NCBI RefSeq assembly: GCF_943734655.1
Contig: NC_071355.1
Coordinates: forward strand, 192,397,939 to 192,461,938
Origin: Sabethes cyaneus
Lineage: Eukaryota; Arthropoda; Insecta; Diptera; Culicidae
DNA length: 64,000 nucleotides
Reading direction: 5' to 3'
The first letter of the stretch is position 1. Each line of letters starts with the position of its first letter. Under the pieces are notes generated by a model. That model did not search any database and had not been told where the DNA came from. It saw nothing but the letters and a program-made list of their open reading frames with translations. This document shows, one piece after another, positions 56,726 through 64,000 of this stretch. Position numbers and translations under genes: made by a program.

Positions 56726-57004
56726 GTATGTCACAGTACTGGACACCGCCTGCGGCACTGTGATAGTTTTAGAAGAATGACGTACGATGAACGTTTGCGG
56801 GTAGTTACCCGCGGGAAACTGTGCAATGTGTGCCTGAACGAGCATGGCGGTCAGTGTAAATTTCGGATACGCTGCAACATTGACAATTGTAGAGAGCGTC
56901 ACAATCCGCTAATGCACCCCGTTGGAAGCGCAGGGGGGATGAACGTGCCGGACAGGCGGACGCCAGGACCTCTGATGACTGCGTACAGAGACGTGGTACA
57001 GTGA
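56726..57004 (+). CDS. Gag C-terminal Cys/His zinc-knuckle part, frame-displaced
   Basis: The frame opens VCHSTGHRLRHCDSF and continues MTYDERLRVVTRGKLCNVC, followed by a Cys/His-rich segment (NEHGGQCKFR, CNIDNCRERH) and NPLMHP, then a short Gly/Pro-rich tail to TGA at 57002-57004. BEL/Pao Gag proteins have this paired Cys/His arrangement at the nucleocapsid end, where it binds RNA. In intact elements it runs on into protease; here the frame ends, consistent with deletion of all of pol. Confidence 0.85.
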   Translation, partial: VCHSTGHRLRHCDSFRRMTYDERLRVVTRGKLCNVCLNEHGGQCKFRIRCNIDNCRERHNPLMHPVGSAGGMNVPDRRTPGPLMTAYRDVVQ

Positions 57005-57050
57005 ATTCGGCGGTATTAGAAAATCTGTAAATCTAGAAATTCCAGATGTT

Positions 57051-57061
57051 ACGGGCGGGGG
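57051..57061 (+). promoter_or_regulatory. Polypurine tract before the 3' LTR
   Basis: 'acgggcggggg' sits directly against the TGTTAC start of the 3' LTR, the position of the plus-strand primer in LTR elements. It has one interrupting C. Confidence 0.7.
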
Positions 57062-57813
57062 TGTTACGATACCGCATATACGGCAACACTGCCCAACATC
57101 GCAGATGACGTTTATGTTGGCTAGAGGGGAAATGAAGAGTGAAGATAAATAAAAACTCCATCGCAAAGTGTTCTGAAAAGCTAAATAGAAAGTGTTTCGA
57201 GGCAAATCATTTTAATCAGTTACCATTTTAACGTGCGAAATAGTACAGGGTTAGCGAAATAGCGCCTGATAAGTGGTAGAAGAAAGTGATTGAAGTGGTA
57301 AGAAAGCAGTTATTCAGTGAAATAATGTAATAGCAAAATGTAAACAACACCTGTTTGTACTTACCTCCAGATACAGCAACCGTTGAAATCCACCAGTAGC
57401 CCGGGATACTTACCTGTACAGAATAATTACCGTAACCAACCGCAAATCCGTTGTAAGTAGCCTAAAACAAAATGTGTAATATTGTATACTTACCAGATTC
57501 AATCCGTTCATAGTATTTACAACCGCGAAAGTAAAGTAGGGTAGCGCACCCCAAGTTGAGCAGAAACGCACTTACCAAACCGTAAGTGTTGTAGTAAATA
57601 TTGAGGCAAAATAAAATAAACGAAATTAGATATTAATAGGTATACTGCGATCGGCGTAGGATAGGAAGAAGGTGTAAACGATAAACAGTGAAACCACTTC
57701 TTGTAAGTCGAATGTATACATTTTCTGTATTTAATCTAACGCAAAAATACATTACAGTTTGAGCATTACCGAAAACTAATCGGTTGCTACAAAAACTGGT
57801 TCATATCCGAACA
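57062..57813 (+). repeat. 3' LTR of the BEL/Pao element
   Basis: 752 bp, line-by-line identical by eye to the 5' LTR, followed by the duplicated target GGGTC. Confidence 0.97.
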
Positions 57814-58110
57814 GGGTCCTAATTCACCATAGAAAATATTCTTGCCTTCAAAAACACCTACATGCCAAATTTGGATCCATTTGCTTGATTAGTTCTCGAG
57901 TTAAGAGGAAATTTGTATAGAATCCCCCCCTCTTAAAGGGGAGAGGAGTCATAATTCCCATTCTAAAGAGGGGATGGGTCTCAATTTACCATTGAATAAA
58001 TTCTTGTCACCAAAAACACCCACATGCCAAATTTTGTTTTATTTGCTTGATTAGTTCTCGAGTTATGCAGAAATTTGTGTTTCATTTGTATGGGAGCCCC
58101 CCCTCTTAGT
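57814..58110 (+). repeat. Central tandem repeats of element D, right part (about 2 units)
   Basis: The array resumes with 'gggtcctaattcaccataga', completing the unit cut at 54231, and leads into the (GACA)n terminus of element D. Confidence 0.9.
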
Positions 58111-58394
58111 GGGGGGAGGGGTCTCTAACCATTACTAAAACCTTTCCTGGCCCCAAAAACCTCTACGTACAAATTTTCACGCCGGTTGGTTCAGTAGTTT
58201 TTGATTCTATAAGGAACATCCCGACAGACAGACAGAAATCCATTTTTATAGGTATAGATAATAGAGGGAATGGTAGAAGAAGATAGCGAAATAAAGGTAT
58301 TAATTGTATCTCAGGGGAGACAAGGCATGAAGGAGTAAGAGTGGAAAATTAAGTAAGGGAGGGTCATTGGTCAACGCTTATTAAGTTTGTATAA

Positions 58395-58505
58395 CGTTTC
58401 TCTTTACCCAGACTGGGGGATCCGCGAATCGAACCAGGCTATAATGGGAGCCTCAATTATAACCGAATTAAAACCCAACTTCTCCCTCAGTTCGAAAAAA
58501 CGGTT
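58395..58505 (-). mobile_element. SINE-like repeat S3, copy 2
   Basis: 'agactgggggatccgcgaat', 'cgaaccaggctataatggga' and 'ttataaccgaattaaaaccc' follow the same order as the minus strand of 20645-20755. They also resemble the arm of the palindrome at 16861-17410, whose corresponding end is a B box. Confidence 0.5.
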
Positions 58506-58989
58506 ATAACCTACTATACCTACTGCTAAATTAATGTGAATGATTGGTGAGTAGTAGGTCGATTACAATCTGCACGAATTTAACGACATAATTTAATAAC
58601 TAGTATTGTAAACTGCAAAAATATATCCCCAGCATTCGGGATCATGCTGCAGAGGAAAGAAGTTAGCACAGCGATCTTTGCTGGTTTCATTAAAGCGAAT
58701 ATTGGCAGAAAGCCAGGAACGTACGGTTTTGTTCCTGTTGGACTTATCACTGCGACCAGTATCGTTGATCTATTGTGATATCGCCCGCGTGTTTGCTATA
58801 TAACTTGCATGCTTGAGTGTATTTGGTCTGCCTTTCCTTGAAAGCTAGCTCCACTTTAGCCAGTCGTTCTTCATTACCAGTACTATCCCACATTTTAGCT
58901 GTCCCTGGCGAAAACTCATTGCGTTCCTCTGACCAGTAAACTTAAACGATAAGAGTGACTTTTGTACTGTTAAGAGCAAGGAATCAAAA
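58506..58989. other. No recognisable feature
   Basis: Unique-looking sequence between S3 and repeat R1, with no frame or motif of note. Confidence 0.35.
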
Positions 58990-59141
58990 ATCCCGAACGC
59001 ACAACAGACAATGATATGGTCTGTACTTCAAAATGTTGCGATGTATGATGAAAGCTGGCCACACTGGTAAAGCAAACCTATTCATGTCACACTGTATCGA
59101 CAGCGGCAGCGTCTGATAGCTACCAAAGTAATGTTGGTAAC

Positions 59142-60065
59142 TTACCAGTGCACAGTGGTTTGATTGCTCGGAATCGTGAACTTTTTTAATAACTCTTTTT
59201 ATGGTGTTTTTTCAATACGACGCCTTCGGAAGAATTTCTGTATATCAATAGACGCAACGACTGGTGGTTAGTATTAGTTCGGAACTCAAACACAGGTGGC
59301 GCTGCAAAATTTAACTTTCTAATTTGATGATATAGAGCTATAGTATGTTCTAGAAAGTTTTAGATAATCTTATTATGAAGCTTTTTGCTGGAAACATTAT
59401 TGACCCCCAAAAATCGGTGTTTTCACAGTAGCTTCTAAACTATGTAATTTAGGGAAAAATAATGTTCTGCAAACATTTGCATCTATTAAAATCACACACT
59501 TTTGCAGAAGAACATGAACACCTATCTTCTATACAGAGCGAGTTAATGAACGATTTAGGTAAACATTTTAGGTCTCTATTGGACAGCTTACTTTTCTCTA
59601 AATCACATAGTTTTGAAGCTACAATGAAAACCCCGATTTTTGGGGGTCCGTCATGAAAGACGCCTAATATCTCAAAAACTGTGATACTTAGACCCAAGTA
59701 ACAATTTGGGTTTTATTGCACTTTTATGATGGCATTTAAGACCAAAATTGGTCTTGAAGACCATAAGAGTATAATAAAACTCACATTGTTGCTTGGGCAG
59801 GAATAATGTTTTCAGCAAAAAGCTTCATAATAAGATTATCTAAAACTTTCTAGAACATACTATAGCTCTATATCATCAAATTAGAAAGTTAAATTTTGCA
59901 GCGCCACCTGAGTTTGAGTTCCGAACTAATACTAACCACCAGTCGTTGCGTCTATTGATATACAGAAATTCTTCCGAAGACGCCATATTGAAAAAAAAAA
60001 CACTATGAAAAGAGTTATTGGAAAAGTTCATGATTCCAGAGCAATCAAACCACTGTGCAGTGGTA
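59142..60065. mobile_element. Foldback element F1, about 924 bp, with nested MITE M1
   Basis: Outer arms 59142-59395 and 59806-60065 are inverted copies (ends 'ccagtgcacagtgg' and 'ccactgtgcagtgg'; landmarks 'gtttgattgctc', 'ggcgctgcaaaatttaactt', 'aaagttttagataatcttat'). A second inverted pair lies inside at 59401-59457 and 59592-59648 ('gacccccaaaaatcgg' type). The outer ends are bordered by TA, hinting at a Tc1/mariner-type MITE, but the exact duplication is ambiguous against the uninterrupted R1 copy. It encodes no protein; small frames are mirror images. Confidence 0.82.
59693..59797. mobile_element. Palindromic MITE M1 (105 bp) inside foldback F1
   Basis: Ends 'cccaagtaacaatttggg' and 'cacattgttgcttggg'. 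The flanking dinucleotides are GA and CA, so the duplication is imperfect or mutated here. It disturbs the symmetry of F1, so it arrived after F1. Confidence 0.9.
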
Positions 60066-60359
60066 AGCATCGTACACCAGACTTTGGTTCAAAATCTGGC
60101 AAGTCTTTTTCGTTAGTTTTTAGCTGTTTGTCCCTTTTATTCAAGTTACTGATAAAGTATTGTCTTTGACCAGCCGACATGCGTCATAAGGCTGTGCGAG
60201 ATCTCGTGAAATTTTGTATTTACCAAAATTTAACGAAATCGTACGAAATTTACCTTAAATTTTATGGTAGATCACCATTCAACTACATTAAAATCTATGG
60301 TAAATTTCGTTCGGTTTCGTTTGATTTCCCTTAATGCGTGAAACACATATTTTATTGTA

Positions 60360-61345
60360 ACGCTTGTAAACCATGAAGAGTATTTTGAAAGATTATCTTC
60401 GACTGATTTCATACAAAAAACAACGGGTTGACCGAAAAGCAGAAGCTTGCAAGAGTCGAAAGATGTCGGCAGCTACTAAAGCGGCACGGCACGGTGATTG
60501 TTCTGGTTTCGGACGGAAGAATATTCCTGCTCCACAACCAACTAAATGATCAGATATATGCAGCACATCTTTCTGATATTCTTCGGGACAAAGGACAAAC
60601 CGGCTGTTCAAAGGTTCCAGAATGTTTCAAGGGTGGTAATTTGGGGATGTTTCTCCAAAAAATTACATCGATAGTGTCTTGAAGAACCCATTGCTTCCCA
60701 TCATCAAAAAACTCTTCAAGAATGCACTATACTGCTTCCAACAAGATTCTGTACCGTCTTACTAAACGAAAGCTACCCAGGCTTAGTGTGAGGACAATTT
60801 TCCGGATTTTATTTCTTCGAAAGAGTGGCCTGCCTCTTCGCCGGATTTGAATCCTATCGGCTTCTATTGCATGCATGCTAGGCAAACTAGGAAGCAAAGG
60901 GTCGACTATGGATACTTTCAAGCAACGTTTGAAGAAGATTTGGGATGGAATTCCTCAGGATATCGTGCGTGCCAGCCGTAAGGGTTGCCACATGCACAGA
61001 TTATTCTGTGTTTAACAGATATTTGAAAGAAATCGCCTGCACAGAATCTGTATGCACAGAATACAGATTTTCGCCAATTGCACAGATTAAACAGATTTTT
61101 TGAGTTTTTACATGAGAGTGAAAGAGACGGAAATAGTCAGCAAAGTGACTCTCCGTCTCTTTCACTCTCATTGTTTTGCATTGGACAGATTTTTGCACAG
61201 ATATTTTTCCTCGCTACACAGATGGCCAGATTTTTCCAACAAAAAACACAGATTTTTATGTGGCATTCCTGGCCGTAACTCTTCACAACAACGATTGCGA
61301 TTGACAATTAAAGCAAAGGGAGAAAGATTTGAATTGGGTTAATTC
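60360..61345 (+). pseudogene. Mariner transposase fossil, split by a hAT-like MITE
   Basis: Ordered mariner blocks: NGLTEKQKLARVERCRQLLK (60425-60485), a damaged first catalytic region (VSDGRIFLLHNQLNDQIYAA; usual 'FSDEKIF', here Asp kept but Glu lost), CSKVPECFKGG ('RFQNVSSV'-like), then SPDLNPIGFYC (about 60840) and DTFKQRLKKIWDGIPQDIV (60909-60970). The tail LTIKAKGERFE (about 61305-61338) follows a 290-bp insertion. Frame shifts and stops are numerous. This is the most complete transposase relic in the window, covering roughly the C-terminal two thirds of a mariner-like protein, and it is inactive. Confidence 0.85.
60982..61271. mobile_element. hAT-like MITE (290 bp) inside the mariner fossil
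   Basis: Ends 'gggttgccacat' and 'atgtggcattcctg' are imperfect inverted copies, flanked by GCCGTAA (60975-60981 and 61272-61278; an eighth base is A versus G). A 7-8 bp duplication and GGGTTGCC-type ends suggest hAT. The interior is rich in 'cacagat' words and contains a perfect 19-bp inverted repeat (61113-61131 with 61152-61170). Confidence 0.75.
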
Positions 61346-61380
61346 AAGCCAAATGTAATGGCTATACTTTAGACGAAATA

Positions 61381-62204
61381 CAGTAAAGTTCCGATTTTCT
61401 CAGCCCCATGTTGAATTTTGGGATGACAAAATAGGGAAATTTTTATTGCGAAAATTTTATCAAAATTTAAGACTTAAGACCTTGCAATATTGAAAATTTC
61501 TGCTAAAAATTAAATTTTAACCCCCAATTGGTCAACCGAAAGCTCAATGAACCGGGCACAGCACACTGCTCCAGAACCTTTTTTGGTGCGCATTAGCTTT
61601 GAGCGGAAAAACTTGGTTTTAGGTTTATGGAACCTTTGGAAGATTTTCTGAAAATTAAAAGTTCTATCGTCCAACGGAATACAAATTTTGAATTATCTCC
61701 CGAAAAGTGCAATAAAAAATTAATTTTTCTTCAGTTTCAATATAATACATTGAAGTGTTCTGCAAAATTTTACAACAAGCAATTTTGCTGAAGACAGTAG
61801 CCTTCTATCTCTTCAGCAAAGATAGAAAAATACTTGAAAAATTGTTAAAATCAGTTTTTCTGTTCTAGCTGTTTTTGTAGTTATTGTATTACTTTTCATG
61901 TTTTACAAAGTTGTACAAATAGTAAACATACACAACTGCTGAATATAGTATACCTCTATCTTTGCTTGTTTAAGAACTGTCAAACTTTTACTTTAAAAAT
62001 ACCCTAATTTTAACCTTGAATTACTCGCAAGAAGGCATCATTTTATTCAAAAACTCTCCCCAGAGAATCAGAATAGTTTCAAGTAGGCTGAAAAGTTTTA
62101 TAAATCATGTTGAAAAGCACGAAAGTTAAACAAAATTTATAGGCTGACAAAATCGGGATAAAAAGCTAATAAAATCGGGGGTAGACAAAATCGGAACACT
62201 ACTG
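61381..62204. mobile_element. Tc1/mariner-type MITE, 824 bp, TA duplications
   Basis: Terminal repeats CAGTAAAGTTCCGATTTT (left) and, inverted, CAGTAGTGTTCCGATTTT (right) are flanked by TA at 61379-61380 and 62205-62206. The interior is AT-rich with no transposase frame. TA duplication and CAGTA-type ends are those of Tc1/mariner. Confidence 0.88.
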
Positions 62205-62206
62205 TA

Positions 62207-64000
62207 TACTCAAAATTAAAATGTATTTTTGAGACAATTTCTTTTACTGTGCGACTAAGTAAATGAAACGTTCATAATAAATTCACGGATAAAAGTAGTT
62301 AGTAGAATTCATGTGTGATTCTTTACCAATTGTGCCGCGGGTGTTCATCACCCACGTTTTCACACGAGACATCAGCTTTAATTAGTTTCTAATAGAATAG
62401 CGATCCAAAATGTCAAACGTAAGGAGTGGTTGTACACTTTACAAACATATTTTACGTTCAGGACATCAAATTCGTTTTGGTTGACATAAGGGAAATAATT
62501 CATGACCTGCTGGGACGGGGAAACCCTGTCACTGTTTTTCACGAATGGGAACGAATGACATCGCAGGTGTATTTAATTGTCGTTCTAGACTTGGGAAGCA
62601 AAACTGTGCTGGCACATGTTTGGTTGGTTCATTAATTATGACGATGCCTGATGTTTATGCATTTATCAATTTAGTGAGTATTTGAAAATGAATTGTTTTC
62701 ACTTTATCGTTCAATTCGTAGAAAGATTTCTGACCGACTGATATAAATATCTTTTAAATTGGTTGAGAGAACAATTAGCGCTCAAAACCTATAATTTTTT
62801 CACTGCGCTCGCATTATTTGATATTTTGGAATGACCTCCTACCTTCGTTACGTTCCTGTTAGACGTAGTCCTACAGTGTTACAAAAAAGATGATGACATT
62901 TCTGGCTTACCTGTGATTGGAAGCTAAAATAATCAACACAAAAGCCCTTGACAATTTTTGGCCCAACTTATATGATAATATGAAAATATAGCCAACAGTC
63001 AAGTTTTCAACTGAAATTTTAAACCAAAACGAATGCGTTAAACCCTGCAATGCGTTAAGAACACAATTGGGGTACGAGAGGGTATTAAAAGTAGGCTGTT
63101 TAAACTAGTACCAGGCCTAAGCTGAACCCTTTCGTACCTTACATTTGATTTTATTCATTGTATTTTGATCATTTTAGACTGCAAAATTGAAGAAATTTTC
63201 TTCTATTTAGAAAAATACGCAAAATTCATAAACACATTCCAAACGTATCAATATTGACCAAACAAGGGGGTAGATGCCCACTTTCAAAAACATTACACTT
63301 TTGAGACGTTCGGTCTTGACCCATTTAAAATAAAATAAAACCAGGCTTATGGTATTGAGGAGAGGAAGAAATGTTTGGCGTTCTGGTAGTTTAAAAATCA
63401 ACGGCTGATTTCTTTTCAACACAATTTCCTTATACATTTGGAGGAACCATTTATTCAAATGTCACGGTCTTATTTTCATTTTCCTAGACTCCACAAAAGT
63501 GTAGCTATATTTTTGTTAAAAAAACCTCCATTTGCTCAAAAAGGTGAATTATTGTCCACAATAGTACATAAAACACCTTCTTTTCCGGCTGTTGTTGCAG
63601 CTTATTATGCACTGCAGATTCAAATTTGCATACGTGATGCCACCAAATGGCAACAGTATCAGTCTGAAATGACGTCTTTATTCAATAGTGAAAAAATATG
63701 CAAATTTTTAGGCGAATCGAAAAAGCTTGATCCTAAAATATAAAACATGTTTGCCATTTGTCATTCTGTGGCACGGTCATCCGGGGACCTTCAGCAAATT
63801 ATGGACTTCCGTTCAAAAATACGATTTAGGTAAACAGACACCAACAAAAACTAAATTTAATTTGGATAAAAAAATTCAATTTTTAGGAATTCTCAAGATT
63901 TAATAGGTTATAACCTTCAGGCATGGTATATTGTTTAAAAAAATCAATTCGGGTGAAAGTTCACGTCATTTTCTATCGGTCATGCGATGGGATTTTTTGA
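62207..64000. other. No recognisable gene
   Basis: AT-rich sequence. The frame 63438-63743 (101 codons) has no domain that I recognise and no supporting neighbour. The window ends without a boundary. Confidence 0.35.

Larger units (their letters stand above)
55020..57004 (+). pseudogene. gag: Broken gag gene of the BEL/Pao element
   Basis: Gag would coat the retrotransposon RNA in cytoplasmic particles. The gene has three surviving parts: an N-terminal PHD finger and coiled coil (55020-55793), a central capsid-like domain in the same frame after a single TAG (55794-55796), and a C-terminal Cys/His part (56726-57004) displaced by MITE M1. The start is the first ATG after the LTR (gatgtcgg context). 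The TAG follows an acidic stretch (DDDEYDED). It could be a nonsense mutation, or less likely a programmed readthrough site. The MITE introduces a second stop and a frame change. Nothing downstream encodes pol; 57 bp separate the gag stop from the 3' LTR. Confidence 0.9.
54232..57813 (+). mobile_element. BEL/Pao-type LTR retrotransposon, gag only, recent insertion
   Basis: Two 752-bp LTRs, identical by eye, start TGTTAC and end GAACA. They are flanked by the 5-bp duplication GGGTC (54227-54231 and 57814-57818). The internal 2,078 bp carry a gag region typed as BEL/Pao by its capsid-like part and Cys/His C-terminus. There is no protease, RT, RNase H or integrase. The gag frame has an in-frame TAG and a nested MITE M1, so the copy cannot make a full Gag. 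Identical LTRs mean a young insertion. Together these suggest mobilisation in trans by an autonomous relative (inference). No envelope gene is present. Confidence 0.93.
52505..58255 (+). mobile_element. DINE/mini-me-like element D, split by BEL element
   Basis: Starts 'ctagctgacccgacaaactt' and ends 'catcccgacagacagacag' with an A/T-rich tail. The order parallels element C: nested MITE M2, the 'cgccgaatatc' body, the 'gtgggcggcgcttccgac' segment, then central repeats. The array is cut after about four units by the LTR element at 54232-57813 and resumes for about two units. An additional 101-bp insertion sits at 53099-53199. Without the LTR element and its duplication the element would be about 2.16 kb. 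Confidence 0.8.
58990..60185 (+). repeat. Dispersed repeat R1, split by foldback F1
   Basis: The pieces 58990-59141 and 60066-60185 together match the minus strand of 7720-8000 in order ('catgtcacactgtatcg' and 'gttggtaact' on the left; 'gataaagtattgtcttt' on the right). The intervening 924 bp are absent from that copy. Confidence 0.7.

Noticed and set aside
54232..57813. Endogenous retrovirus or other viral insertion
   Set aside because: No envelope or polymerase; 5-bp duplication, LTR form and Gag type fit a BEL/Pao retrotransposon.
63438..63743. 101-codon frame near the right edge as a gene
   Set aside because: No recognisable domain, AT-driven composition, and no supporting neighbour or splice context.

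Overview
This is a eukaryotic, AT-rich, repeat-dominated window, most likely from a dipteran and probably a mosquito (Culicidae). The basis is the mix of repeat families: BEL/Pao LTR retrotransposon, Jockey/CR1-like and RNase H-bearing LINE fossils, mariner/Tc1, hAT and piggyBac-type MITEs, tRNA-derived SINEs, and a mini-me/DINE-like element carrying a (GTCT)n block and about 145-bp central tandem repeats. The genus cannot be read from the sequence. I find no complete host gene, rRNA, bona fide tRNA or CRISPR array. The best host-gene candidate is one open, serine-rich, exon-like block at 23055-23389.

Layout. 0-10 kb: tail of a DINE-like element, reverse transcriptase (RT) and mariner fossils, two SINE families, a degenerate tandem repeat, and two larger Jockey-like RT fossils (6.5-7.4 kb on +, 8.57-8.99 kb on -). 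10-12 kb: unique, GC-richer DNA. 12.1-14.7 kb: DINE-like element B (reverse) with about 14 central repeat units and an expanded TCTG microsatellite. 16.86-17.41 kb: a large palindrome with a tRNA-type B box. 17.42-19.4 kb: a decayed LINE. 19.4-28 kb: small MITEs, SINEs and unique DNA including the candidate exon. 28.80-29.83 kb: a 1,032-bp palindrome flanked by TTAA. 32.7-34.4 kb: the 3' ends of two LINEs and a hAT MITE. 36-40 kb: unique DNA. 42.0-44.75 kb: DINE-like element C. 47.4-47.7 kb: a foldback element. 52.5-58.25 kb: DINE-like element D, split by a BEL/Pao element (54232-57813). 59.1-62.2 kb: nested foldback, mariner, hAT-like and Tc1-like insertions. 62.2-64 kb: nothing recognisable.

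The clearest biology is layered insertion. Element D received a BEL element with two LTRs that match throughout by eye and a 5-bp target duplication. That BEL element has no pol, its gag has an in-frame TAG, and it carries a 108-bp palindromic MITE. The same MITE family interrupts a Jockey RT relic. In both coding relics, removing the MITE plus one copy of a 2-bp duplication restores the frame, which defines its ends. Such a defective BEL copy with matching LTRs points to recent movement with enzymes supplied by another element.
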